Both the position numbers and the translations under genes were made by a program. A stretch of 64,000 nt of DNA, from assembly GCA_032622095.1 (NCBI GenBank), contig CP136061.1, positions 129,406,754-129,470,753 on the forward strand. Reading direction: 5' to 3'. Of the stretch, positions 45,944 to 58,381 are shown in pieces. This stretch comes from Siphonodentalium dalli. Lineage: Eukaryota > Mollusca > Scaphopoda > Gadilida > Siphonodentaliidae. The first letter of the stretch is position 1, and every line of letters begins with the position of its first letter. Below the pieces are notes generated by a model. The model did no database searches. It was not told the origin of the DNA and saw nothing but the letters and a program-made list of their open reading frames with translations.

Positions 45944-46433
45944 AGTGGTTGGCTCTCAAGGCCTTTTCCTTCAGAAATAATGCACCGGTCAAGCAGCCGT
46001 CAGAAGAGTTATAAATGCGGATTCTATAGTTTCCCTACACACACTCAAGAAGCGCAGCTATAATGATTGAGTTACAGTTAACCATGCATATGGCAATATA
46101 AAGTATAACCTTATATACGTCGAACGTCTGCGCGTGCCAGGGAATACCCAAAACAAATGTGTGTCATAAATCTAACTCAGAACCGAAAGCAGTCAGTTTA
46201 ATTTTTCAGTAATATATTGATACGCTTAACAACTTATGCATCTATACAATTCGCTTGTTTAGTTGACATTATACTCAATTTTACACCGCGCACAGTGAAC
46301 CGAGTTATACTCCAAATTCACGGAGCAAGTGGGAAGCGCCGATGCATGTTGTGATACGAATTTGAATGCAACGCAAAGTAAACACTTCGTTGCCACTCGA
46401 AAACTGTGTTGTAGTACTCGAAAGATCGCCGAG

Positions 46434-46520
46434 CCAATCAAATAGCGTTGATTAGGCAGAACAGAGCCCACTACGTTCTTGTAAAAACACCCCCTTCCAG
46501 ACCCCGTGCAAGTATATAAA
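46434..46520 (+). promoter_or_regulatory. nanos core promoter, copy 16
   Basis: CCAAT at 46434 and TATATAAA at 46513-46520. Confidence 0.7.
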
Positions 46521-46621
46521 TCCAGATTGGTTTCATATCAAACCATATCTTTCGTTCACTGTCGCTCGATCGTTCTAAATCAAAACCATTTCAGTCGAAC
46601 ATTATAGAAATTGCCATCATT

Positions 46622-47254
46622 ATGTCATCAGTTGCAGGCATCGGCATGAAAGGGGGACTTTTTGGTTTCCTCATAGATTCAGCGTTTACGTTCAGTGATC
46701 AGGATATTTCCCAATCGCATGGGAAAATAACCAGGTCGTGTGTCTCAACAAATCTCGAGTACCTTGCTTCAATTCGAGCGAACGCCACAGATGATTTCAA
46801 TGTAAATGGCACGGATGTCGACCTTGATGACTATGATTCCTACCAAGCTCAACTGAGGGGTCACAATGTCAGCAGTTCCATTCTGTTTTCTGTGGGGTGT
46901 GATGCAGCGACAGATTCGAAAGACAAGAAAGGAATCAAGCGAGCATGTGCCGAAGCCGTTCTGCCCCCAAATAAGAGACCGGTAGTGAACAGTTTAAGGA
47001 ACAAATTAAAAGAATATTGCGTTTTCTGCAAACACAGTAAAAAGCCAGCACGGTTGTACAAAAGTCACCTGGTAAAAGACGACAATGATGTAGTTACCTG
47101 TCCCATTCTCCGACGGTACAAGTGCCCTCTATGTGGTGTTTCTGGTGACAAAGCTCACACGATCAAGTATTGTCCATCATACGACGGGATATCCATGAGC
47201 GTTGCCGTAGCCAGGAGAAGAAAGTTCGACAGCAAGAGAGTCAGATCTTCATAA
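46622..47254 (+). CDS. nanos: Nanos zinc-finger protein, copy 16
   Basis: Intact 210 codons of the L-type, with the same protein as copies 2, 8 and 13. It is the first half of the third L-then-Met7 pair, although its unit is rearranged downstream. Confidence 0.95.
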   Translation: MSSVAGIGMKGGLFGFLIDSAFTFSDQDISQSHGKITRSCVSTNLEYLASIRANATDDFNVNGTDVDLDDYDSYQAQLRGHNVSSSILFSVGCDAATDSKDKKGIKRACAEAVLPPNKRPVVNSLRNKLKEYCVFCKHSKKPARLYKSHLVKDDNDVVTCPILRRYKCPLCGVSGDKAHTIKYCPSYDGISMSVAVARRRKFDSKRVRSS

Positions 47255-48341
47255 GCTGCAAGCCAGATTAGCACACGCTATGTGTCTAAATGCCCGTTTT
47301 GTTTAAATATTATTCAATTGTTATATATGCCTTTAATTTATGTTGGTGCGCATGGAAATTTGAAACATGCGCACAATTTGTATTGTATAAATAAACAATT
47401 TGTAATGAATTATATGCAAAGAAGCTTTTACATATTAGGCAATAAACTTATGTATAACAAATATCCTTTTCGTATCTATATATAAACAAATGGGCGGTCT
47501 CTTGGTGCTTGCATTTTTTGTACCTCGTTCCTGTCGTGTCGTGTAGATATTTCTGAAATTGTAGCTGTCTAATGTCAAAATCTAGTGATTATTGTGCGAA
47601 TGGGTGGTTTCGCCTACTTGTCTAATGTCTTGTTCTTTGAACACACAGAAAGAAATCGCATGCAACAATTCCAATCCCGCTTTCTATAAGCCATATATCA
47701 GTCCATCGTCAAAGCTTCATTGGAAGACTCGCGTAGCAGGGTTGCGAGTACAAATGCCCTACTGAAGCATAACAGTACGATGATAAAACAAAATCGTTTC
47801 ATGCAAGACTTGTGGTGATCGCTGGTCGGAGAAGGCCGGCGCTTCAGATCGAATTTTTTTTTTTTTTTTTTTATACAAATTTCCCAATGTATCCATTTTG
47901 TGATCACTATTTTAACTATAACTCTAAATCCGTGTCTTTGGTTCAGTTCAAGATACAAACCACAGTGAACTGTCAGGTTTAAATGAGGTAGTAATCAACG
48001 ATTTCTGGCCATTTTCACAATTTTGAGTGGTTACTGTACTACAACATTCTGCTGCACCACGGTCATTGACAAACAGCACACAATAGACAGAAATGGACTA
48101 AGCATTCAACTGTCTGTACTTTGACTGGACTGTCACATCATAAATTGAATTATCTCCCTTGGACTGTCCATGCAATGCACCAATTTTTAACCATTGTTTG
48201 GCCGAAAGTAGCCGTCTTCGGTCCCATAGTTAACCATGACAGAGCGAGTGTCAGTCTATGGTCACCTTGTGAGCAGATATAGAACCTAGATAGATGTAAG
48301 ATGATATAAAAACTAAAGAAAAATTATCGTATCAATTTTGA

Positions 48342-48343
48342 AC
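48342..48343. other. Same 598-bp deletion junction, repeated in unit 16
   Basis: The junction sequence is identical to that at 45942/45943, again followed by the tail of the 89-codon exon and its spacer. Identity to the base means a single deletion event that was later copied to the adjacent unit. Confidence 0.9.
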
Positions 48344-48648
48344 AGTGGTTGGCTCTCAAGGCCTTTTCCTTCAGAAATAATGCACCGGTCAAGCAGCCGT
48401 CAGAAGAGTTATAAATGCGGATTCTATAGTTTCCCTACACACACTCAAGAAGCGCAGCTATAATGATTGAGTTACAGTTAACCATGCATATGGCAATATA
48501 AAGTATAACCTTATATACGTCGAACGTCTGCGCGTGCCAGGGAATACCCAAAACAAATGTGTGTCATAAATCTAACTCAGAACCGAAAGCAGTCAGTTTA
48601 ATTTTTCAGTAATATATTGATACGCTTAACAACTTATGCATCTATACA

Positions 48649-48650
48649 AG
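48649..48650. other. Out-of-register junction within unit 16
   Basis: The spacer breaks after ATCTATACAA, about 320 bases before the next nanos TATA box would be expected. It restarts at GTTAACCATGAC, a site about 1606 bases past a nanos start codon in a normal unit. From there a full second gene and a nanos promoter follow. One base of microhomology is shared. The result is a 3419-bp hybrid unit with one nanos gene and one and a bit spacers. Confidence 0.9.
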
Positions 48651-48852
48651 TTAACCATGACAGAGCGAGTGTCAGTCTATGGTCACCTTGTGAGCAGATA
48701 TAGAACCTAGAAAGAGGTAAGATGATATAAAAACTAAAGAAAAATTATCGTATCAATTTTTAAATTTTGTTTTGGAACTGCAGAAGACTGTTTTGAAGGG
48801 AGATAAATCAAGCTCTTTTCCGGTGTATTACCACATAGAGCTGGTCCACACC

Positions 48853-49399
48853 ATGCAGATACGAAACACATACTTCGTAAGTCAAACATCATCCTATTTT
48901 GTGAACTATGGTACCTTTATACAATAATTAAACCATTAAAACAGTACTCACATTAATAACAAATGTCAAACTGACAGTTACAGCCCTTATATGCTTAAAA
49001 TCCTATTTTTCAGCCCTCCTACAAACCCATGAAATCGTGTATGGATACTTGAACTAAAACGCATAATATTGTCGATGACAGTGTTGTCGTGCAACAACGT
49101 GCTTATGTAGCCTAAATTGTTTATTTCAGATGGTTGGAACTAATATTTTGCCTCAATTTCGGTATGTTTGTTCTGTCAGTCACATGCCCCTCGTTTCGAA
49201 TTTACAAAACACCATATTTCCACCACGTTGTTTGGCGATATTTGACCAATTTAAGCCCAGAAGCGAACAATGGCAAAGCGAATGGCAGCAAATGATCATA
49301 CCATCGCCCGTTAGAACTATGCTGGCGTTAACCTATATGGGAATCAGAAATAAACCCATCACAGTGGTTGGCTCTCAAGGCCTTTTCCTTCAGAAATAA
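48853..49399 (+). CDS. Unrecognised small spliced gene, unit 16 (in the hybrid spacer)
   Basis: Exon parts 48853-48876 and 49130-49399 with intact splice sites. It lies after the out-of-register junction, so its far-upstream sequence differs from that of other units. The spacer after the stop carries GTTAAT, as in units 2 and 13. Confidence 0.4.
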
Positions 49400-49852
49400 T
49401 GCACCGGTCAAGCAGCCGTCAGAAGAGTTATAAATGCGGATTCTATAGTTTCCCTACACACACCCAAGAAGCGCAGCTCTAATGATTGAGTTACAGTTAA
49501 CCATGCATATGTTAATATAAAGTATAACCTTATATACGTCGAACGTCTGCGCGTGCCAGGGAATACCCAAAACAAATGTGTGTCATAAATCTAACTCAGA
49601 ACCGAAAGCAGTCAGTTTAATTTTTCAGTAATATATTGATACGCTTAACAACTTATGCATCTATACAATTCGCTTGTTTAGTTGACATTATACTCAATTT
49701 TACACCGCGCACAGTGAACCGAGTTATACTCCAAATTCACGGAGCAAGTGGGAAGCGCCGATGCATGTTGTGATACGAATTTGAATGCAACGCAAAGTAA
49801 ACACTTCGTTGCCACTCGAAAACTGTGTTGTAGTACTCGAAAGATCGCCGAG

Positions 49853-49939
49853 CCAATCAAATAGCGTTGATTAGGCCGAACAGAGGCCACTACGTTCTTG
49901 TAAAAACACCCTCTTCCAGACCCCGTGCAAGTATATAAA
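49853..49939 (+). promoter_or_regulatory. nanos core promoter, copy 17
   Basis: CCAAT at 49853 and TATATAAA at 49932-49939, with CCCTCTTCC upstream. Confidence 0.7.
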
Positions 49940-50040
49940 TCCAGATTGGTTTCATATCAAACCATATCTTTCGTTCACTGTCGCTCGATCGTTCTAAATC
50001 AAAACCATTTCAGTCGAACATTATAGAAATTGCCATCATT

Positions 50041-50673
50041 ATGTCATCAGTTGCAGGCATGGGCATGAAAGGGGGACTTTTTGGTTTCCTCATAGATTCA
50101 GCGTTTACGTTCAGTGATCAGGATATTTCCCAATCGCATGGGAAAATAACCAGGTCGTGTGTCTCAACAAATCTCGAGTACCTTGCTTCAATTCGAGCGA
50201 ACGCCACAGATGATTTCAATGTGAATGGCACGGATGTCGACCTTGATGACTATGATTCCTACCAAGCTCAACTGAGGGGTCACAATGTCAGCAGTTCCAT
50301 TCTGTTTTCTGTGGGGTGTGATGCAGCGACAGATTCGAAAGACAAGAAAGGAATCAAGCGAGCATGTGCCGAAGCCGTTCTGCCCCCAAATAAGAGACCG
50401 GTAGTGAACAGTTTAAGGAACAAATCAAAAGAATATTGCGTTTTCTGCAAACACAGTAAAAAGCCAGCACGGTTGTACAAAAGTCACCTGGTAAAAGACG
50501 ACAATGATGTAGTTACCTGTCCCATTCTCCGACGGTACAAGTGCCCTCTATGTGGTGTTTCTGGTGACAAAGCTCACACGATCAAGTATTGTCCATCATA
50601 CGACGGGATATCCATGAGCGTTGCCGTAGCCAGGAGAAGAAAGTTCGACAGCAAGAGAGTCAGATCTTCATAA
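50041..50673 (+). CDS. nanos: Nanos zinc-finger protein, copy 17
   Basis: Intact 210 codons with Met7, Gly8 and Ser129. Its protein is identical to copy 14. The 3' UTR has a private T-to-G change near 50847. Confidence 0.95.
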   Translation: MSSVAGMGMKGGLFGFLIDSAFTFSDQDISQSHGKITRSCVSTNLEYLASIRANATDDFNVNGTDVDLDDYDSYQAQLRGHNVSSSILFSVGCDAATDSKDKKGIKRACAEAVLPPNKRPVVNSLRNKSKEYCVFCKHSKKPARLYKSHLVKDDNDVVTCPILRRYKCPLCGVSGDKAHTIKYCPSYDGISMSVAVARRRKFDSKRVRSS

Positions 50674-51848
50674 GCTGCAAGCCAGATTAGCACACGCTAT
50701 GTGTCTAAATGCCCGTTTTGTTTAAATATTATTCAATTGTTATATATGCCTTTAATTTATGTTGGTGCGCATGGAAATTTGAAACATGCGCACAATTTGT
50801 ATTGTATAAATAAACAATTTGTAATGAATTATATGCAAAGAAGCTTGTACATATTAGGCAATAAACTTATGTATAACAAATATCCTTTTCGTATCTATAT
50901 ATAAACAAATGGGCGGTCTCTTGGTGCTTGCATTTTTTGTACCTCGTTCCTGTCGTGTCGTGTAGATATTTCTGAAATTGTAGCTGTCTAATGTCATAAT
51001 CTAGTAATTATTGTGCGAATGGGTGGTTTCGCCTACTTGTCTAATGTCTTGTTCTTTGAACACACAGAAAGAAATCGCATGCAACAATTCCAATCCCGCA
51101 TTCTATAAGCCATATATCAGTTCATCGTCAAAGCTTCATTGGAAGACTCGCGTAGCAGGGTTGCGAGTACAAATGCCCTACTGAAGCATAACAGTACGAT
51201 GATAAAACAAAATCGTTTCATGCAAGACTTGTGGTGATCGCTGGTCGGAGAAGGCCGGCGCTTCAGATCGAATGTTTTTTTAGTTTTTTTTACAAATTTC
51301 CCAATGTATCCATTTTGTGATCACTATTTTAACTATAACTCTAAATCCGTGTCTTTTGTTCAGTTCAAGATACAAACCACAATGAACTGTCAGGTTTAAA
51401 TGAGGTAGTAATCAACGATTTCTGGCCATTTTCACAATTTTGAGTGGTTACTGTACTACAACATTCTGCTGCACCACGGTCATTGACAAACAGCACACAA
51501 TAGACATAAATGGACTAAGCATTCAACTGTCTGTACTTTGACTGGACTGTCACATCATAAATTGAATTATCTCCCTTGGACTGTCCATGCAATGCACCAA
51601 TTTTTAACCATTGTTTGGCCGAAAGTAGCCGTCTTCGGTCCCATAGTTAACCATGACAGAGCGAGTGTCAGTCTATGGTCACCTTGTGAGCAGATATAGA
51701 ACCTAGATAGATGTAAGATGATATAAAAACTAAAGAAAAGTTATCGTATCAATTTTGAAATTTTGTTTTGGAACTGCAGAAGACTATTTTGAAGGGAGAT
51801 AAATCAAGCTCTTTTCCGGTGTATTACCACATAGAGCTGGTCCACACC

Positions 51849-52395
51849 ATGCAGATACGAAACACATACTTCGTAAGTCAAACATCATCCTATTTTGTGA
51901 ACTATGGTACCTTTATAAAATAATTAAACCATTAAAACAGTACTCACATTAATAACAAATGTCAAACTGACAGTTACAGCCCTTATATGCTTAAAATCCT
52001 ATTTTTCAGCCCTCCTACAAACCCGTGAAATCGTGTATGGATACTTGAACTAAAACGCATAATATTGTCGATGACAGTGTTGTCGTGCAACAACGTGCTT
52101 ATGTAGCCTAAATTGTTTATTTCAGATGGTTGGAACTAATATTTTGCCTCAATTTCGGTATGTTTGTTCTGTCAGTCACATGCCCCTCGTTTCGAATTTA
52201 CAAAACACCATATTTCCACCACGTTGTTTGGCGATATTTGACCAATTTAAGCCCAGAAGCGAACAATGGCAAAGCGAATGGCAGCAAATGATCATACCAT
52301 CGCCCGTTAGAACTATGCTGGCGTTAACCTATATGGGAATCAGAAATAAACCCATCACAGTGGTTGGCTCTCAAGGCCTTTTCCTTCAGAAATAA
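51849..52395 (+). CDS. Unrecognised small spliced gene, unit 17
   Basis: Exon parts 51849-51872 and 52126-52395 with intact splice sites. The 93-base exon has GTT to ATT (Val to Ile), shared with unit 19. Confidence 0.4.
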
Positions 52396-52848
52396 TGCAC
52401 CGGTCAAGCAGTCGTCAGAAGAGTTATAAATGCGGATTCTATAGTTTCCCTACACACACCCAAGAAGCGCAGCTCTAATGATTGAGTTACAGTTAACCAT
52501 GCATATGGCAATATAAAGTATAACCTTATATACGTCGAACGTCTGCGCGTGCCAGGGAATACCCAAAACAAATGTGTGCCATAAATCTAACTCAGAACCG
52601 AAAGCAGTCAGTTTAATTTTTCAGTAATATATTGATACGCTTAACAACTTATGCATCTATACAATTCGCTTGTTTAGTTGACATTATACTCAATTTTACA
52701 CCGCGCACAGTGAACCGAGTTATACTCCAAATTCACGGAGCAAGTGGGAAGCGCCGATGCATGTTGTGATACGAATTTGAATGCAACGCAAAGTAAACAC
52801 TTCGTTGCCACTCGAAAACTGTGTTGTAGTACTCGAAAGATCGCCGAG

Positions 52849-52935
52849 CCAATCAAATAGCGTTGATTAGGCCGAACAGAGGCCACGACGTTCTTGTAAA
52901 AACACCCCCTTCCAGACCCCGTGCAAGTATATAAA
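52849..52935 (+). promoter_or_regulatory. nanos core promoter, copy 18
   Basis: CCAAT at 52849 and TATATAAA at 52928-52935. GGCCACTACG upstream reads GGCCACGACG here. Confidence 0.7.
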
Positions 52936-53036
52936 TCCAGATTGGTTTCATATCAAACCATATCTTTCGTTCACTGTCGCTCGATCGTTCTAAATCAAAA
53001 CCATTTCAGTCGAACATTATAGAAATTGCCATCATT

Positions 53037-53669
53037 ATGTCATCAGTTGCAGGCATCGACATGAAAGGGAGACTTTTTGGTTTCCTCATAGATTCAGCGT
53101 TTACGTTCAGTGATCAGGATATTTCACAATCGCATGGGAAAATAACCAGGTCGTGTGTCTCAACAAATCTCGAGTACCTTGCTTCAATTCGAGTGAACGC
53201 CACAGATGATTTCAATGTGAATGGCACGGATGTCGACCTTGATGACTATGATTCCTACCAAGCTCAACTGAGGGGTCACAATGTCAGCAGTTCCATTCTG
53301 TTTTCTGTGGGGTGTGATGCAGCGACAGATTCGAAAGACAAGAAAGGAATCAAGCGAGCATGTGCCGAAGCCGTTCTGCCCCCAAATAAGAGACCGGTAG
53401 TGAACAGTTTAAGGAACAAATCAAAAGAATATTGCGTTTTCTGCAAACACAGTAAAAAGCCAGCACGGTTGTACAAAAGTCACCTGGTAAAAGACGACAA
53501 TGATGTAGTTACCTGTCCCATTCTCCGACGGTACAAGTGCCCTCTATGTGGTGTTTGTGGTGACAAAGCTCACACGATCAAGTATTGTCCATCATACGAC
53601 GGGATATCCATGAGCGTTGCCGTAGCCAGGAGAAGAAAGTTCGACAGCAAGAGAGTCAGATCTTCATAA
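53037..53669 (+). CDS. nanos: Nanos zinc-finger protein, copy 18, extra Cys in finger 2
   Basis: Intact 210 codons with Asp8 and Ser129, Gly12 to Arg (shared with copies 20 and 21), and two private changes. These are Ala53 to Val and Ser174 to Cys (TCT to TGT). Cys174 sits three residues after ligand C171, the same relative place as the extra Cys of copy 6 in finger 1. Confidence 0.95.
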   Translation: MSSVAGIDMKGRLFGFLIDSAFTFSDQDISQSHGKITRSCVSTNLEYLASIRVNATDDFNVNGTDVDLDDYDSYQAQLRGHNVSSSILFSVGCDAATDSKDKKGIKRACAEAVLPPNKRPVVNSLRNKSKEYCVFCKHSKKPARLYKSHLVKDDNDVVTCPILRRYKCPLCGVCGDKAHTIKYCPSYDGISMSVAVARRRKFDSKRVRSS

Positions 53670-54840
53670 GCTGCAAGCCAGATTAGCACACGCTATGTGT
53701 CTAAATGCCCGTTTTGTTTAAATATTATTCAATTGTTATATATGCCTTTAATTTATGTTGGTGCGCATGGAAATTTGAAACATGCGCACAATTTGTATTG
53801 TATAAATAAACAATTTGTAATGAATTATATGCAAAGAAGCTTTTACATATTAGGCAATAAACTTATGTATAACAAATATCCTTTTCGTATCTATATATAA
53901 ACAAATGGGCGGTCTCTTGGTGCTTGCATTTTTTGTACCTCGTTCCTGTCGTGTCGTGTAGATATTTCTGAAATTGTAGCTGTCGAATGTCATAATCTAG
54001 TGATTATTGTGCGAATGGTGGTTTCGCCTACTTGTCTAATGTCTTGTTCTTTGAACACACAGAAAGAAATCGCATGCAACAATTCCAATCCCGCTTTCTA
54101 TAAGCCATATATCAGTCCATCGTCAAAGCTTCATTGGAAGACTCGCGTAGCAGGGTTGCGAGTACAAATGCCCTACTGAAGCATAACAGTACGATGATAA
54201 AACAAAATCGTTTCATGCAAGACTTGTGGTGATCGCTGGTCGGAGAAGGCCGGCGCTTCAGATCGAATTTTTTTTTTTTTTTTACAAATTTCCCAATGTA
54301 TCCATTTTGTGATCACTATTTTAACTATAACTCTAAATCCGTGTCTTTGGTTCAGTTCAAGATACAAACCACAATGAACTGTCAGGTTTAAATGAGGTAG
54401 TAATCAACGATTTCTGGCCATTTGCACAATTTTGAGTGGTTACTGTACTACAACATTCTGCTGCACCACGGTCATTGACAAACAGCACACAATAGACAGA
54501 AATGGACTAAGCATTCAACTGTCTGTACTTTGACTGGACTGTCACATCATAAATTGAATTATCTCCCTTGGACTGTCCATGCAATGCACCAATTTTTAAC
54601 CATTGTTTGGCCGAAAGTAGCCGTCTTCGGTCCCATAGTTAACCATGACATAGCGAGTGTCAGTCTATGGTCACCTTGTGAGCAGATATAGAACCTAGAT
54701 AGATGTAAGATGATATAAAAACTAAAGAAAAATTATCGTATCAATTTTGAAATTTTGTTTTGGAACTGCAGAAGACTGTTTTGAAGGGAGATAAATCAAG
54801 CTCTTTTCCGGTGTATTACCACATAGAGCTGGTCCACACC

Positions 54841-55387
54841 ATGCAAATACGAAACACATACTTCGTAAGTCAAACATCATCCTATTTTGTGAACTATGGT
54901 ACCTTTATAAAATAATTAAACCATTAAAACAGTACTCACATTAATAACAAATGTCAAACTGACAGTTACAGCCCTTATATGCTTAAAATCCTATTTTTCA
55001 GCCCTCCTACAAACCCGTGAAATCGTGTATGGATACTTGAACTAAAACGCATAATATTGTCGATGACAGTGTTGTCGTGCAACAACGTGCTTATGTAGCC
55101 TAAATTGTTTATTTCAGATGGTTGGAACTAATATTTTGCCTCAATTTCGGTATGTTTGTTCTGTCAGTCACATGCCCCTCGTTTCGAATTTACAAAACAC
55201 CATATTTCCACCACGTTGTTTGGCGATATTTGACCAATTTAAGCCCAGAAGCGAACAATGGCAAAGCGAATGGCAGCAAATGATCATACCATCGCCCGTT
55301 AGAACTATGCTGGCGTTAACCAATATGGGAATCAGAAATAAACCCATCACAGTGGTTGGCTCTCAAGGCCTTTTCCTTCAGAAATAA
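54841..55387 (+). CDS. Unrecognised small spliced gene, unit 18
   Basis: Exon parts 54841-54864 and 55118-55387 with intact splice sites. It has a silent CAG-to-CAA in the second codon, and Tyr69 to Asn (TAT to AAT) in the last exon, shared with unit 20. Confidence 0.4.
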
Positions 55388-55840
55388 TGCACCGGTCAAG
55401 CAGCCGTCAGAAGAGTTATAAATGCGGATTCTATATTTTCCCTACACACACCCAAGAAGCGCAGCTCTAATGATTGAGTTACAGTTAACCATGCATATGG
55501 CAATATAAAGTATAACCTTATATACGTCGAACGTCTGCGCGTGCCAGGGAATACCCAAAACAAATGTGTGTCATAAATCTAACTCAGAACCGAAAGCAGT
55601 CAGTTTAATTTTTCAGTAATATATTGATACGCTTAACAACTTATGCATCTATACAATTCGCTTGTTTAGTTGACATTATACTCAATTTTACACCGCGCAC
55701 AGTGAACCGAGTTATACTCCAAATTCACGGAGCAAGTGGGAAGCGCCGATGCATGTTGTGATACGAATTTGAATGCAACGCAAAGTAAACACTTCGTTGC
55801 CACTCGAAAACTGTGTTGTAGTACTCGAAAGATCGCCGAG

Positions 55841-55927
55841 CCAATCAAATAGCGTTGATTAGGCCGAACAGAGGCCACTACGTTCTTGTAAAAACACCCC
55901 CTTCCAGACCCCGTGCAAGTATATAAA
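55841..55927 (+). promoter_or_regulatory. nanos core promoter, copy 19
   Basis: CCAAT at 55841 and TATATAAA at 55920-55927. Confidence 0.7.
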
Positions 55928-56028
55928 TCCAGATTGGTTTCATATCAAACCATATCTTTCGTTCACTGTCGCTCGATCGTTCTAAATCAAAACCATTTCA
56001 GTCGAACATTATAGAAATTGCCATCATT

Positions 56029-56661
56029 ATGTCATCAGTTGCAGGCATCGACATGAAAGGGGGACTTTTTGGTTTCCTCATAGATTCAGCGTTTACGTTC
56101 AGTGATCAGGATATTTCACAATCGCATGGGAAAATAACCAGGTCGTGTGTCTCAACAAATCTCGAGTACCTTGCTTCAATTCGATCGAACGCCACAGATG
56201 ATTTCAATGTGAATGGCACGGATGTCGACCTTGATGACTATGATTCCTACCAAGCTCAACTGAGGGGTCACAATGTCAGCAGTTCCATTCTGTTTTCTGT
56301 GGGGTGTGATGCAGCGACAGATTCGAAAGACAAGAAAGGAATCAAGCGAGCATGTGCCGAAGCCGTTCTGCCCCCAAATAAGAGACCGGTAGTGAACAGT
56401 TTAAGGAACAAATCAAAAGAATATTGCGTTTTCTGCAAACACAGTAAAAAGCCAGCACGGTTGTACAAAAGTCACCTGGTAAAAGACGACAATGATGTAG
56501 TTACCTGTCCCATTCTCCGACGGTACAAGTGCCCTCTATGTGGTGTTTCTGGTGACAAAGCTCACACGATCAAGTATTGTCCATCATACGACGGGATATC
56601 CATGAGCGTTGCCGTAGCCAGGAGAAGAAAGTTCGACAGCAAGAGAGTCAGATCTTCATAA
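56029..56661 (+). CDS. nanos: Nanos zinc-finger protein, copy 19
   Basis: Intact 210 codons with Asp8, Gly12 and Ser129 and a private Ala53 to Ser. The same residue is Val in copy 18, so position 53 has changed twice in neighbouring copies. Confidence 0.95.
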   Translation: MSSVAGIDMKGGLFGFLIDSAFTFSDQDISQSHGKITRSCVSTNLEYLASIRSNATDDFNVNGTDVDLDDYDSYQAQLRGHNVSSSILFSVGCDAATDSKDKKGIKRACAEAVLPPNKRPVVNSLRNKSKEYCVFCKHSKKPARLYKSHLVKDDNDVVTCPILRRYKCPLCGVSGDKAHTIKYCPSYDGISMSVAVARRRKFDSKRVRSS

Positions 56662-57834
56662 GCTGCAAGCCAGATTAGCACACGCTATGTGTCTAAATGC
56701 CCGTTTTGTTTAAATATTATTCAATTGTTATATATGCCTTTAATTTATGTTGGTGCGCATGGAAATTTGAAACATGCGCACAATTTGTATTGTATAAATA
56801 AACAATTTGTAATGAATTATATGCAAAGAAGCTTTTACATATTAGGCAATAAACTTATGTATAACAAATATCCTTTTCGTATCTATATATAAACAAATGG
56901 GCGGTCTCTTGGTGCTTGCATTTTTTGTACCTCGTTCCTGTCGTGTCGTGTAGATATTTCTGAAATTGTAGCTGTCTAATGTCAAAATCTAGTGATTATT
57001 GTGCGAATGGGTGGTTTCGCCTACTTGTCTAATGTCTTGTTCTTTGAACACACAGAAAGAAATCGCATGCAACAATTCCAATCCCGCTTTCTATAAGCCA
57101 TATATCAGTCCATCGTCAAAGCTTCATTGGAAGACTCGCGTAGCAGGGTTGCGAGTACAAATGCCCTACTGAAGCATAACAGTACGATGATAAAACAAAA
57201 TCGTTTCATGCAAGACTTGTGGTGATCGCTGGTCGGAGAAGGCCGGCGCTTCAGATCGAATTTTTTTTTTTTTTTTTTTAAATTTCCCAATGTATCCATT
57301 TTGTGATCACTATTTTAACTATAACTCTAAATCCGTGTCTTTGGTTCAGTTCAAGATACAAACCACAATGAACTGTCAGGTTTAAATGAGGTAGTAATCA
57401 ACGATTTCTGGCCATTTTCACAATTTTGAGTGGTTACTGTACTACAACATTCTGCTGCACCACGGTCATTGACAAACAGCACACAATAGACATAAATGGA
57501 CTAAGCATTCAACTGTCTGTACTTTGACTGGACTGTCACATCATAAATTGAATTATCTCCCTTGGACTGTCCATGCAATGCACCAATTTTTAACCATTGT
57601 TTGGCCGAAAGTAGCCGTCTTCGGTCCCATAGTTAACCATGACAGAGCGAGTGTCAGTCTATGGTCACCTTGTGAGCAGATATAGAACCTAGATAGATGT
57701 AAGATGATATAAAAACTAAAGAAAAGTTATCGTATCAATTTTGAAATTTTGTTTTGGAACTGCAGAAGACTATTTTGAAGGGAGATAAATCAAGCTCTTT
57801 TCCGGTGTATTACCACATAGAGCTGGTCCACACC

Positions 57835-58381
57835 ATGCAGATACGAAACACATACTTCGTAAGTCAAACATCATCCTATTTTGTGAACTATGGTACCTTT
57901 ATAAAATAATTAAACCATTAAAACAGTACTCACATTAATAACAAATGTCAAACTGACAGTTACAGCCCTTATATGCTTAAAATCCTATTTTTCAGCCCTC
58001 CTACAAACCCGTGAAATCGTGTATGGATACTTGAACTAAAACGCATAATATTGTCGATGACAGTGTTGTCGTGCAACAACGTGCTTATGTAGCCTAAATT
58101 GTTTATTTCAGATGGTTGGAACTAATATTTTGCCTCAATTTCGGTATGTTTGTTCTGTCAGTCACATGCCCCTCGTTTCGAATTTACAAAACACCATATT
58201 TCCACCACGTTGTTTGGCGATATTTGACCAATTTAAGCCCAGAAGCGAACAATGGCAAAGCGAATGGCAGCAAATGATCATACCATCGCCCGTTAGAACT
58301 ATGCTGGCGTTAACCTATATGGGAATCAGAAATAAACCCATCACAGTGGTTGGCTCTCAAGGCCTTTTCCTTCAGAAATAA
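57835..58381 (+). CDS. Unrecognised small spliced gene, unit 19
   Basis: Exon parts 57835-57858 and 58112-58381 with intact splice sites. The last exon is the unit 1 form. Confidence 0.4.
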
